Assembly (NCBI GenBank): GCA_017534025.1
Contig: JAFWDF010000127.1
Span: 1-17,775 of the forward strand
Length of the DNA stretch: 17,775 bases
Source: Bacillota bacterium
GTDB lineage: Bacteria > Bacillota > Clostridia > Peptostreptococcales > Anaerovoracaceae
Direction: 5' to 3'
This document shows positions 1 through 7,279 of the stretch, in pieces. Both the position numbers and the translations under genes were made by a program. The first letter of the stretch is position 1; the number at the start of each line of letters is the position of its first letter. The notes below the pieces were generated by a model. That model was not told the origin of the DNA. It worked only from the letters and a program-made list of their open reading frames with translations, and searched no databases.

Positions 1-801
1 ATTGATCAGCATGTATTCCAGCACACCCTCGCCGAGATACTGCTCCACCGCATCGGCAAAGTCCGACACCGAATAATTATCTGTTTCTCCGCTCTGCGTC
101 ATCACATTGCAGATCAGCAGCTTCATGCCGCTGGCATCCCGGATCGCCTCCCGGATGCCTCTGACCAACAGATTCGGAATAATGCTGCTGAACAGACTGC
201 CCGGTCCCAGGATGATCAGATCCGCGTCCCGGATCGCCCGCCGGGCTGCCGGAAGCGCATCGGTGTTTTCCGGTTCCAGAAACACTTTTTCTATCGGGCT
301 GCCGGTCTTTTGCACCATTTCCGGAATGAGCGATTCCCCTTTGACCACGGTTCCGTCTTCCAGTCTGGCACAAAGTACTGCGTTGTCGGAGGTCACCGGA
401 ATCACCCGGCCCTTAATTCGCAGAACTTCCTGCAGCTTATTGACGGCCATTTCAAAATCGCCGTATAAATCCGCCAGGGCGGCAATGACCAGATTGCCGA
501 CATTCTGCCCTTCCAGCCGGCCTTCCTGAAAGCGGTACTGGAACAGACTTTCCATGATCGCTTCGTTGTCGGCCAGCGCCATGATACAGTTGCGCACATC
601 CCCCGGCGGCAGGATGCCCAGCTCATCGCGAATGACGCCGGATGCCCCGCCGTCATCGGTCATCGTCACCACCGCGGAAATATTGGATGATATTTTTTTT
701 AATCCCCGGAGAATCACTGAGATGCCGGTCCCCCCGCCGATCACCACGATGCGGGGACCGCCCCGCACAATGCTCTCCGCCCTTCTGATATTATTAGCCA
801 T
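1..801 (-). CDS. yvcK: YvcK/CofD-like family protein (gluconeogenesis factor), 3' end outside window
   Basis: This is the N-terminal 267 residues of a YvcK-family protein; the C-terminus lies beyond base 1. The family binds UDP-sugars and is needed for normal cell shape and growth on gluconeogenic carbon sources in Bacillus; it resembles CofD (2-phospho-L-lactate transferase). Visible marks are the nucleotide-binding start RIVVIGGGTGISVILRGLKK (about residues 17-36), the TDDGGASG segment, LPPGDVRNCIMALAD, and ILGPGSLFSSIIPNLLV further on. The ATG at 801 is preceded by AGAAGG at a 9-base spacing. It lies 38 bases after the rapZ stop and is probably co-transcribed with it. The rapZ-yvcK order matches the usual Firmicutes cluster, in which whiA follows. 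A usual length of about 310-330 residues means roughly 50 are missing here. Confidence 0.93.
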   Translation of the reverse strand, partial: MANNIRRAESIVRGGPRIVVIGGGTGISVILRGLKKISSNISAVVTMTDDGGASGVIRDELGILPPGDVRNCIMALADNEAIMESLFQYRFQEGRLEGQNVGNLVIAALADLYGDFEMAVNKLQEVLRIKGRVIPVTSDNAVLCARLEDGTVVKGESLIPEMVQKTGSPIEKVFLEPENTDALPAARRAIRDADLIILGPGSLFSSIIPNLLVRGIREAIRDASGMKLLICNVMTQSGETDNYSVSDFADAVEQYLGEGVLEYMLIN

Positions 802-839
802 AAACAATAACCTTCTGTATTCATTGGATTATGCCCGAT

Positions 840-1700
840 TCATCTTTTATTGATATCCCGGTGAATCAGGTTCGTATTCCAGCCGTCCGCCGTCAGAATA
901 TCATAAATTTCATTGGCCATGGATACCGACCGGTGCTGCCCGCCGGTGCAGCCGAAGGCAAGCACCAGGTTGCGCTTCCCCTGTTTGATGTAAAACGGAA
1001 TCAGGTATTTCACCAGTTCGCTGACATCATGGATGAACCGCTGTGTTTCCTCAAAACGCATGCAGTAATCCCTCACCTTGCGGTTGTTGCCCGTAAGGTG
1101 CTTCATGCTTTTGTTGTAAAACGGATTCGGAATGAACCGCACATCGTAGACCATTTCCCCGTCCAGCGGCATGCCGTGCTTGTACCCGAACGACATGACC
1201 GTGATCCGGAATCCGCCGTACTGCTTGTCGGTTGGATCCAGCATTTCCTGGATGACCGTCTGCAGCTGCGAAGCCTTGATGTTGGACGTATCGATGATAT
1301 AATCCGCATTCTTCCGGATGTTATCCAGCATCCGTCTTTCCTCACGGATCGCCTCCACCTCGGATTTGCCCTCACTGAGCGGATGGATCCGCCGGGTTTC
1401 CTTATACCGGCGGATCAGTGTTTCGTTGTTGGCCTCCAGGAACAGCACGCGGAAAGGTTTATTCTCCGCTTTCAGTTCCGCAAGCTCCTTTTCCAGATCT
1501 TCGAAAAACGCGCGGCCCCGGATGTCCATAACAAATGCCGCCTTTTCCAGATGAATTTTGTTCTGGTCTTCCAAAGAGATAAATGAGCGCAGAAGAGCCG
1601 GGGGCATATTATCGATACAATACCACCCGAGGTCTTCCAGTATGTTCACCGCGTTACTTTTTCCAGCTCCGGATAATCCTGTAACAATCAGTAATTCCAA
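840..1700 (-). CDS. rapZ: RapZ/YvcJ nucleotide-binding RNase adapter protein
   Basis: RapZ (YvcJ in Bacillus) is a cytosolic P-loop protein. In enterobacteria it guides RNase E to sRNAs that control amino-sugar synthesis; in Firmicutes it binds and hydrolyses nucleotides, with a less clear role. The 286-residue product starts MELLIVTGLSGAGKS, with the Walker A motif at residues 8-15. Further family marks are CIDNMPP, DTSNIKASQLQ, SFGYKHGMPLDGEMVYDVRF, PNPFY, and the C-terminal FGCTGGQHRSV. I chose the TTG at 1700 because AAAGGAAG lies 7 bases upstream and because homologs start just before the P-loop. An upstream in-frame TTG at 1727 would add nine residues but has no good SD. yvcK follows after 38 bases. 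An extended -10 promoter lies about 80 bases upstream. Confidence 0.95.
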   Translation of the reverse strand: MELLIVTGLSGAGKSNAVNILEDLGWYCIDNMPPALLRSFISLEDQNKIHLEKAAFVMDIRGRAFFEDLEKELAELKAENKPFRVLFLEANNETLIRRYKETRRIHPLSEGKSEVEAIREERRMLDNIRKNADYIIDTSNIKASQLQTVIQEMLDPTDKQYGGFRITVMSFGYKHGMPLDGEMVYDVRFIPNPFYNKSMKHLTGNNRKVRDYCMRFEETQRFIHDVSELVKYLIPFYIKQGKRNLVLAFGCTGGQHRSVSMANEIYDILTADGWNTNLIHRDINKR

Positions 1701-1707
1701 TGAGTTT

Positions 1708-1715
1708 CTTCCTTT
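1708..1715 (-). promoter_or_regulatory. Ribosome binding site that sets the rapZ TTG start
   Basis: On the minus strand AAAGGAAG ends 7 bases before the TTG at 1700. This favours that codon over the in-frame TTG at 1727 and gives a protein starting directly at the P-loop strand, as in homologs. Confidence 0.6.
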
Positions 1716-1783
1716 CTCTCTTGCCAATAATCATTTGCCCGATTATCTTGAAGTACATCTCTAATACCAATGCAGCTACAATA

Positions 1784-1792
1784 ATTTTACCA
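1784..1792 (-). promoter_or_regulatory. Candidate extended -10 promoter for rapZ-yvcK
   Basis: The minus strand reads TGG-TAAAAT (TGN plus a -10 hexamer) about 80 bases upstream of the rapZ start. No good -35 hexamer is visible at 16-18 bases. No clear terminator separates this point from the upstream NapH-like gene, so partial read-through is possible. Confidence 0.4.
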
Positions 1793-1835
1793 TAGGTTGG
1801 CCATTCTTAGCCATATCATTATCCGAAACCGGAAT

Positions 1836-2666
1836 TTATGAAAGCGCTTCCTTCGGGCAGCCCTTTACGCATTCCATACTTAATATGCATTCCGTGCCAT
1901 TTGTCCTGCTTCTGGCATTATCCGTGACATCTACATTCATAGGACAGATTCGTCTGCATTTTCCGCAGGATACACATTTCTCATGGTCGCATTTTATCCT
2001 CAGCAGAGAATAATAGCTCATGGGCTTTAAAAACACGGTAACCGGACAAATGTATTTGCAGAACGCACGGTTATCTTTAAACAGTAATGCGAGAATTATT
2101 CCGGCTGCATAATACACGATGTTTCCGATGATAAATGCCCAGAACATGATCTTTTCAATATTTCCAACGTGTGCCAGGAACAGTGCGGCAACAAATATTA
2201 AGGAAACCGCAAATGTCAGATACCGGATCCAGCCAAGTTTTTTCCGGGGTTGCTGCGGCACTTTATAGGGCAGAAAATCCAGCACCATCGCCGTCCAGCA
2301 GGCGTATCCGCACCAGCCTCTCCCGAAAAGAAGCGGTCCGAATATCTTTGCCACCGCATAATGAATCGTTGTTGCTTCAAAAACGCCGGTGAACAGATAA
2401 TACCAGAACCCTTCAATCTGCATATTCTCGCCGCAGATCAGTCCCAGATATACCAGCATATAGGTGCCGACCAGCAATTGAACGAGTCTTCTGGCATGCT
2501 TGTTTTTCCTGATATACAGAAAAATTCCCAGTGCAATGGAGCACCCTATGAAGCTGAAGTTAAAGAGATAAAAGATATTGTCTTTGGTCAGCCATAACGT
2601 GACAGCTATGGTTTCAAAGACAAGCAGCATTACTATTGGAAAGACATATTCTTTTACAGTTCGCAT
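1836..2666 (-). CDS. NapH-like membrane 4Fe-4S ferredoxin protein
   Basis: A 276-residue membrane protein of the NapH/CcoG-like polyferredoxin type, which passes electrons between membrane carriers and Fe-S clusters. Several hydrophobic segments are visible (about 8-26, 33-51, 62-79, 149-166, 172-196). The family signatures are GRGWCGYACW (C119, C123), a paired CKYICP (C203, C207) and a C-terminal ferredoxin domain. Its first cluster motif is complete: C231-x2-C234-x2-C237-x3-C241. The second reads C260-x2-S263-x2-C266-x3-C270, so one expected Cys is Ser (AGT, one base from TGT). The gene stands alone, with its own promoter and no recognisable partner reductase beside it, so its electron donor and acceptor are unknown. 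The SD before the ATG is weak. Family is fairly certain; the specific role is not. Confidence 0.85.
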   Translation of the reverse strand: MRTVKEYVFPIVMLLVFETIAVTLWLTKDNIFYLFNFSFIGCSIALGIFLYIRKNKHARRLVQLLVGTYMLVYLGLICGENMQIEGFWYYLFTGVFEATTIHYAVAKIFGPLLFGRGWCGYACWTAMVLDFLPYKVPQQPRKKLGWIRYLTFAVSLIFVAALFLAHVGNIEKIMFWAFIIGNIVYYAAGIILALLFKDNRAFCKYICPVTVFLKPMSYYSLLRIKCDHEKCVSCGKCRRICPMNVDVTDNARSRTNGTECILSMECVKGCPKEALS

Positions 2667-2724
2667 CTTTATAATCCCGATTCCATTTTTATACTTTTGA
2701 AGTTTTCTCTGTTACCTGCTTTTT

Positions 2725-2733
2725 ATTATAACA
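2725..2733 (-). promoter_or_regulatory. Extended -10 promoter for the NapH-like gene
   Basis: The minus strand reads TGT-TATAAT, a consensus extended -10 element, about 60 bases upstream of the ATG at 2666. No -35 hexamer close to consensus is seen at 16-18 bases, as is common for extended -10 promoters. Confidence 0.55.
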
Positions 2734-2800
2734 CTTTATCTCCCAAACTGCCGTCACAGTTCCGGCGGCTCCCGTCCTTGCAGGCATTGAATAAGCCATA

Positions 2801-2855
2801 AAAACTGCCCGGGTGCATGAGAAACTGCATGGTTCCCTGCACCCGGGCTTTTTTA
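2801..2855 (-). terminator. Rho-independent terminator, potentially bidirectional
   Basis: An 11-base-pair perfect stem (GCCCGGGTGCA at 2808-2818 with TGCACCCGGGC at 2839-2849) has a 20-base loop. On the minus strand it is followed by AGTTTTT; on the plus strand by six Ts. It lies about 40 bases past the stop of the Pro-Asp-Gly repeat protein gene and should end the 5081-2889 transcript. Confidence 0.85.
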
Positions 2856-2888
2856 AAATGAAGATGTCAATACCGGATCATTCCCTCA

Positions 2889-3527
2889 TCAATCCGGATG
2901 AACCTCTGTTTTCTCACCACTGTCCTTATACACATAGAACTTCGCCAGGATTCTTCCGTTGCAAAGCGTATCCGCGTTCTGCTCTTCCCCGTCGATATGC
3001 TCCATGATAGTCACATCGAGTGTATTATCATCCAGCACGGTGATCCGGGCCGTATTGCCTGCGGCATAATTGATCAGGGCATGGATTTCATCATCGCCTC
3101 CGAAGAATGCTTTGTAATAATCCAGTGCCAGGTCTTCCTGCGCAGTGCCCGAAGAATAGCCGGAGCATCTCATTTTTCCGGTAATGTCATTCGGCACGCT
3201 GCCGTAATAATTAACCACTGTGTCTGCCCGCAGCGCCTTCTGCGTTTCCGCTGCAGTCCCGCCTGCTGCCGGATCAGTCTGTGCAATGCCTGCATCCGGG
3301 TCCAGCTGGTACACGGAATCGGACGGAGAAGATACTGCACCGTCCGGCGAAGCAGTTCCATCCGGAGAAACGGCTCCATCCGGCGAACCCGGCACCTGTC
3401 CTTCCACACTGTTCTCCTGATCCGGAGAAACATTTCCGTCATGGGTCACGGTGTATCCAAGAAATCCGATTAATGCCAGGACAACCGCTGCAATAATGAT
3501 TATGATTGCCAGTCTCTTTTTATTCAT
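2889..3527 (-). CDS. Membrane-anchored extracellular protein with Pro-Asp-Gly repeat stalk, function unknown
   Basis: A 212-residue protein of no family I recognise. It starts with MNKKR and one strong hydrophobic segment (about residues 6-26) that acts as signal anchor, with no lipobox Cys. A low-complexity stretch follows (about 47-70) of SPDGAV/SPDGTA-type hexapeptides, resembling a flexible wall-spanning stalk. A compact acidic C-terminal domain (about 100-212) follows, including ALDYYKAFFGGDDEIHALIN and DGEEQNADTLCNGRILAKFY. The ATG has an upstream AAAGGATC. The gene begins 33 bases after the stop of the LRR-SLH gene, so the two are probably one transcript, ended by the strong hairpin about 40 bases downstream. 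By position it could be a partner of the LRR surface protein, but that is inference. Confidence 0.75.
   Translation of the reverse strand: MNKKRLAIIIIIAAVVLALIGFLGYTVTHDGNVSPDQENSVEGQVPGSPDGAVSPDGTASPDGAVSSPSDSVYQLDPDAGIAQTDPAAGGTAAETQKALRADTVVNYYGSVPNDITGKMRCSGYSSGTAQEDLALDYYKAFFGGDDEIHALINYAAGNTARITVLDDNTLDVTIMEHIDGEEQNADTLCNGRILAKFYVYKDSGEKTEVHPD
3343..3396. repeat. Three tandem 18-base units encoding the SPDGxx stalk
   Basis: Three adjoining 18-base units each start TCCGG(C/A)GAA on the plus strand (3343, 3361, 3379). They encode hexapeptides of SPDGAV type in the minus-strand gene. More degenerate copies flank the block. Because the unit is a multiple of three, gain or loss would change stalk length without a frameshift. 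Confidence 0.7.
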
Positions 3528-3560
3528 TCTCTGATCCTTTCTTATATATCTAATTTATCT

Positions 3561-5081
3561 TTACTCCGCCAGCGCCCGGTATAAAAACGTCACGATCTGG
3601 CCTCTGGTACAGAAATCATCCGGGCTGAACGCGGTATCCGATGTGCCCTTTGTCACATTCCGCCCAACAGCCCATTTAACCGCATCGGAATAATACGCAT
3701 TTTCCGGAACATCCTCAAATTCCATCAGATTGTCCGCCTGCAATTCCGCTTCCGACCGGTAAAGAAAAGTCACAATCTGTCCGCGGGTACATTCCAGGGC
3801 GGGGCCGAAGGTGTCTGCCGTCATCCCCCTGGTCACATCATTTTCAATGGCCCACAGCACCGCATCATAATAATAATCCGACTCATGCACATCCGTGAAC
3901 GGATTCCCGGCATTTTCCGCTTTCTCACTGCCGGCGGCTCTCCACAGGAATGTCACAGCCTGCGCTCTGGTACAGGAACCGGACGGACTGAACGTTGTCG
4001 GCGAAGTGCCTTTGGTAATGCCCCTGCCAACTGCCCAGAGTACCGGCTTCAGAAAGTAATCGCTTTCCAGCACATCCGTGAACGGATTCCCGTCCGGCAC
4101 CGGATCATCCGGTTTGTCCGGACCGCCCGCATCATCGCCGTAATGGAAATGCGCCTGCAGCAGCGGATCATTTCTGTAGTTCCGGTTATCAATCCGGATC
4201 TTCTGCCACTGTTCTTCCGTTCCTGCATAATGGACATCCGCAAGGCTGTCGCAGAAGCCGAAGGCAGATTCCCCGATCTCCGTCACACCGAACGGAATGC
4301 TCACTTCAGTCAGAGCAATACAGCCGTCAAAAGTATAGTACTCTATACTCTTCACTTTGTCCGGAATCACGACTTCCGCCAGGCTGCTACATCCCGAAAA
4401 GGCAGATTCCCCAATCTGCTGCACGCTGTCCGGAATCGCAACCGACTCCAGGCTGCTGCATCCGGCGAATGCCGAAGCACCGATTCCCGTCACACTGTCC
4501 GGAATCACAATTTCCGTCAGGCGGCTGCAGAAGGAAAATGAGTGGTCCTCCACGCTCGTCAGACGGTTCGGGAGGCGCAGTTCCGTCAGGCGGCTGCAGC
4601 TGTCAAAGGCACTGCTTCCGATATGCGCCACATTGTTCGGAATCGATATCTCTGCCAGCCGGCTGCATTGATAGAACGCCTCTTTACCGATGTCCGTCAC
4701 ACTGTCCGGGATCGTAACCGTCTTCAGATTATCGCAGTAGGAAAACGCATTGGCCCCGATTCCGGTGACACCGTTTTCGATTTCCGCCGAAACAATCTGG
4801 CTGTTCGCCCAATAATATCCCGCCTGAGAATAGTACTCATAATCATACATGGCGCCGGTACCGGAAACAGTCAGCCGGTAGGTCGTCTCCCCCAGGCTGT
4901 CCGTGCCGTTTTCCGCCAGCGTCCATGTCACATGTTCACCGCAGGCTCCGCTCATCCGGTTTCCGTCCGCGAAGGACCGCCCGCCACCGGGCGCCAGTAC
5001 CCATAACAGGAGCAGCGTCAGGACAAATGCCAGCACCTGTTTTCCGGCGCGCTTTACATTATTAACAGTTTCATGCTGCAT
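3561..5081 (-). CDS. BspA-type leucine-rich-repeat surface protein with three SLH domains
   Basis: A 506-residue secreted protein. Residues 1-38 form a long signal peptide (basic start, then VLAFVLTLLLLWVLA). Residues about 98-290 hold roughly eight 23-residue BspA-type (LRR_5) repeats of the form IPDSVTxIGxxAFxxCSxLxE. They end in the cap-like segment HYAGTEEQWQKI that usually closes such arrays. A Pro/Asp linker (315-331) leads to three SLH domains (about 332-384, 392-445, 453-506), each starting (N)PFTDV or FEDV and ending CTRxQxVTFLYR. SLH domains bind secondary cell-wall polymers; LRR_5 arrays commonly mediate binding to host or partner proteins. The ATG is preceded by GAGGAG. The next gene follows after 33 bases. 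Its third SLH repeat is closely related to that of the 11623-13059 gene at the DNA level. Confidence 0.93.
   Translation of the reverse strand: MQHETVNNVKRAGKQVLAFVLTLLLLWVLAPGGGRSFADGNRMSGACGEHVTWTLAENGTDSLGETTYRLTVSGTGAMYDYEYYSQAGYYWANSQIVSAEIENGVTGIGANAFSYCDNLKTVTIPDSVTDIGKEAFYQCSRLAEISIPNNVAHIGSSAFDSCSRLTELRLPNRLTSVEDHSFSFCSRLTEIVIPDSVTGIGASAFAGCSSLESVAIPDSVQQIGESAFSGCSSLAEVVIPDKVKSIEYYTFDGCIALTEVSIPFGVTEIGESAFGFCDSLADVHYAGTEEQWQKIRIDNRNYRNDPLLQAHFHYGDDAGGPDKPDDPVPDGNPFTDVLESDYFLKPVLWAVGRGITKGTSPTTFSPSGSCTRAQAVTFLWRAAGSEKAENAGNPFTDVHESDYYYDAVLWAIENDVTRGMTADTFGPALECTRGQIVTFLYRSEAELQADNLMEFEDVPENAYYSDAVKWAVGRNVTKGTSDTAFSPDDFCTRGQIVTFLYRALAE
4212..4790. repeat. Coding array of about eight 69-base LRR units
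   Basis: This block encodes the tandem 23-residue leucine-rich repeats. Recurrent DNA blocks such as 'cacactgtccggaat' and 'caggcggctgca' recur at about 69-base steps. The repeats are degenerate and in frame, so they are ordinary protein repeats. Confidence 0.8.
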
Positions 5082-5150
5082 AACCCTTTCTCCTCACGTT
5101 CACAACAAACACCTGTCTGCATAATTCCCGTTTTCCCCCCGGGTCACCGT

Positions 5151-6218
5151 TCACTCCGGCCGGACATGCTGCACGCATTTCGGGCCGTCCGGTATTTCCT
5201 GATAAAGTAAAAGGAAGCACCGGGAACAGCTGACGCATTTTGACTCTTTCTGCCCGTTCAGAAACTTTGTAATCAGATCCGGTTCACACAGAAACGGCCG
5301 GCTGATGGAAACCATGTCAATACCGCTGTCAATGACTTTCTCCATATCGGCAACGGAACGAATACCGCCGACAAGCATGACCGGTATATCCACTTCTTTT
5401 CGGACAAGCGCTGCCCGTTCCAGATAATAATGATGCTCGCCCGCTCTGCCGCGCGGTGTAAAATCACAGCCGGAAAGCTCGATGAAGGCAATGCCCTTTT
5501 TCTTCATTTCCCGGCACATCATCAGCAGATCCGGCAGGTAGGATTCGTCCTGTTCCTCAATATTCGAATTGATTTTCACGGAAACCTGAAACGATTCGCC
5601 CACGGCTTCTTTCACTGCATCCAGCACCTCTCCGGCAAAACGGAACCGCCGGACACCGTCGCCGCCGTACGCATCCGTCCTTTTATTAAACACCGGACTG
5701 ATAAACTGGGACAGCAGATATCCATGCGCACAGTGAATCTGTACACCGTCATACCCCGCCTTTTTCACACGGAGAGCTGTATCCGCAAATTCCTTTGTAA
5801 TACGTTTAATGTCATCGACGGTCATCGGAACCGCCGGCTTATCCTTCGTAAACGGATACGGAATACCGGAAGGACTGAGACGGATCTCATGATCGCTGGC
5901 AGCACCGCAGTGATTAATCTGGCAGACAATCCGGCCGCCGGTTTCGTGAACTGCTTCCGTAATTTTTTTATGTCCCTCAATATAGCGGTCGTCATCCAGG
6001 CGGTTCTGCCGGGCAGATACTCTGCCGTCCCTCGAAATCGTCGCCATACCTTTTATAATCAGTCCGATATGATTTTCCGCCAGCTGCCTGGCCCATTCCA
6101 CCTGCAGATCAGACACCGAGCCGTCCGGATGCCCCATGCGCCACATGGTCGCGGAACGAACTATGCGGTTTTCCAATGTCATATCACCGATCGAATACTT
6201 TTCAAATACTTTATGCAT
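5151..6218 (-). CDS. Old Yellow Enzyme-family NADH:flavin oxidoreductase, stand-alone domain with C-terminal Cys cluster
   Basis: A 355-residue FMN-binding TIM-barrel enzyme of the OYE family (COG1902 type), expected to reduce activated C=C bonds. The start FEKYSIGDMTLENRIVRSAT is the classic FMN-barrel opening. CQINHCG (H103) and VQIHCAHGYLLSQFISP (H162, H165, Y167) are the substrate and flavin signatures, followed by NKRTDAYGGD. C328, C331, C334 and C348 near the C-terminus look like the 4Fe-4S site of the 2,4-dienoyl-CoA reductase/BaiCD/BaiH branch. That branch usually has about 650 residues, with an extra FAD/NAD(P)H domain; here the protein ends after the cluster, so electrons must come from a separate partner. 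The start is preceded by only a weak SD and a leader hairpin. The substrate cannot be told from sequence. Confidence 0.92.
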   Translation of the reverse strand: MHKVFEKYSIGDMTLENRIVRSATMWRMGHPDGSVSDLQVEWARQLAENHIGLIIKGMATISRDGRVSARQNRLDDDRYIEGHKKITEAVHETGGRIVCQINHCGAASDHEIRLSPSGIPYPFTKDKPAVPMTVDDIKRITKEFADTALRVKKAGYDGVQIHCAHGYLLSQFISPVFNKRTDAYGGDGVRRFRFAGEVLDAVKEAVGESFQVSVKINSNIEEQDESYLPDLLMMCREMKKKGIAFIELSGCDFTPRGRAGEHHYYLERAALVRKEVDIPVMLVGGIRSVADMEKVIDSGIDMVSISRPFLCEPDLITKFLNGQKESKCVSCSRCFLLLYQEIPDGPKCVQHVRPE

Positions 6219-6240
6219 TGTCTTCTTTCACTATATTCTC

Positions 6241-6270
6241 ATGTGAAAATGGAAATCCATCTTTGCACAT
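6241..6270 (-). promoter_or_regulatory. Leader hairpin / inverted repeat upstream of the OYE gene
   Basis: Read on the minus strand, ATGTG-c-AAA-g-ATGG, a four-base loop, then CCAT-TTT-CACAT form 12 base pairs with two single-base bulges. It lies between the predicted promoter and the ATG at 6218, so it would be in the 5' leader of the mRNA or serve as a repressor site in DNA. Confidence 0.5.
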
Positions 6271-6290
6271 ATTATTACCATCTGACTTTC

Positions 6291-6319
6291 ATTACACCAT
6301 ATCAACGGAATAATATCAA
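6291..6319 (-). promoter_or_regulatory. Sigma-A-type promoter for the OYE gene
   Basis: The minus strand has TTGATA (6314-6319), 17 bases, then TGTAAT (6291-6296). The predicted transcription start is near 6284, leaving a leader of about 65 bases. Confidence 0.55.
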
Positions 6320-6331
6320 CTTTGCGGAATA
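6299..6331. repeat. Tandem imperfect direct repeat over the OYE promoter
   Basis: ATATCAACGGAATA (6299-6312) is followed at once by ATATCAAC-TTTGC-GGAATA (6313-6331), the same sequence with five extra bases. The pair covers the -35 element and the spacer, so a transcription factor site is possible. Confidence 0.45.
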
Positions 6332-6360
6332 ACATTTTGACATTTGGCGAAATAATATGG

Positions 6361-6392
6361 AAAAGCCTCCCATGAACAAAATCACAGGAGGC
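6361..6392 (-). terminator. Rho-independent terminator after the lipoprotein gene
   Basis: Minus strand: GCCTCCTGTGA, a six-base loop, TCATGGGAGGC (11 pairs, two of them G-U), then TTTT. It lies about 75 bases beyond the stop of the 6466-7155 gene and upstream of the OYE promoter, separating the two units. Confidence 0.8.
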
Positions 6393-6465
6393 CTGCGCCG
6401 TCTTCTTTTCAAATCAGATACTTACCGGATGAGAAATACGGATCCGCTCCGTATCATCCTGCGAA

Positions 6466-7155
6466 TCAGGATTCTGCCGTTTCGTCTGCGGCTTCGGTTC
6501 CGTCATCCGGCATGTAAAACAGCAGTTCGCCGAGCTTCTCGCCGTCTTCCTCAGAAATACCGTACATTTCTTCTTCATCGGTTTCCTCCAGAAGTCCGTA
6601 ATGAACGGTGACTTCCTGCGCAGCCCCGTACACCGGCGACTCTACATTTTTCTCCAGAATGGAGATCATCATATTCATGACTTCCGTCTGCAGTTCTTCT
6701 TCGGACATGGCGGACAGCTCGTCATAACGCTCATCGATCTGCATGTTCAGCTTCTCATCCGCGCCGTTGAAAATGTCCAGTGGCATGATGCTGACCTTGA
6801 CATCAAATCCGCCGTCTTCCGTTTCCACCGCATCGCCGACGGTATAATTGGATTTTTCAAGCGCCTTCATCATCACATCAGAATAGCGCTGCTTGTTCTC
6901 CTCGGTAAATCCTGCCTCGCCCTCCAGCGCGGACATGATTTCCTGGACGATTTCCTCACGGACTTCCCCTTCCTTGCCGACTTCCACATCCGACAGCTCC
7001 ACGGAATGGTCATAATCGCCGGTGCACATCAGATCCAGTACCGCCTGTACATAGGAAGTCGCATCCTCTGCAGTCGGCTTACTGGAACCCGCACAGCCGG
7101 TAAACATGACCAGTGTCATCAGCATGGCCAGTACTAAAGCGATTCGTTTTTTCAT
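6466..7155 (-). CDS. Acidic secreted lipoprotein, function unknown
   Basis: A 229-residue lipoprotein. The signal peptide ends in a clear lipobox, VMFTGC, with C21 as the lipid-modified residue, followed by AGSSKP. The mature part is mainly helical and very acidic, with YVQAVLDLMCTGDYDHSVELS (about 35-55) and an extremely acidic tail (ETDEEEMYGISEEDGEKLGE and onward). Organisation (lipobox, helical domain, SM-xL-xV-containing strand segment) is reminiscent of small clostridial lipoproteins of the DUF5105 kind, but I cannot confirm that family. The ATG is preceded by AGGAGG at a good distance. It has its own strong promoter and terminator, so it is a single-gene unit that is probably well expressed. 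Confidence 0.8.
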   Translation of the reverse strand: MKKRIALVLAMLMTLVMFTGCAGSSKPTAEDATSYVQAVLDLMCTGDYDHSVELSDVEVGKEGEVREEIVQEIMSALEGEAGFTEENKQRYSDVMMKALEKSNYTVGDAVETEDGGFDVKVSIMPLDIFNGADEKLNMQIDERYDELSAMSEEELQTEVMNMMISILEKNVESPVYGAAQEVTVHYGLLEETDEEEMYGISEEDGEKLGELLFYMPDDGTEAADETAES

Positions 7156-7217
7156 GATCTTATCCTCCTGTCAGGCAAATCATACTGCCCCCGCGGATTA
7201 TTATGCTTGTTGTGCAA

Positions 7218-7246
7218 ATAATATCATGCAGCAAAATTTATGTCAA
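7218..7246 (-). promoter_or_regulatory. Strong sigma-A promoter for the lipoprotein gene
   Basis: The minus strand has a perfect TTGACA (7241-7246), a 17-base spacer and TATTAT (7218-7223). The transcript would start near 7212, about 57 bases before the ATG at 7155. Confidence 0.8.
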
Positions 7247-7279
7247 TGCTGCCCGAATACGTGGTGCACGCCGGTCCGC

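Noticed and set aside
831..1586. 251-residue open frame opposite rapZ
   Set aside because: It lies opposite the conserved RapZ motifs and shows no family features.
4212..4790. CRISPR-like spaced repeats
   Set aside because: The units are 69-base in-frame protein repeats with degenerate sequence and no fixed repeat/spacer pattern.
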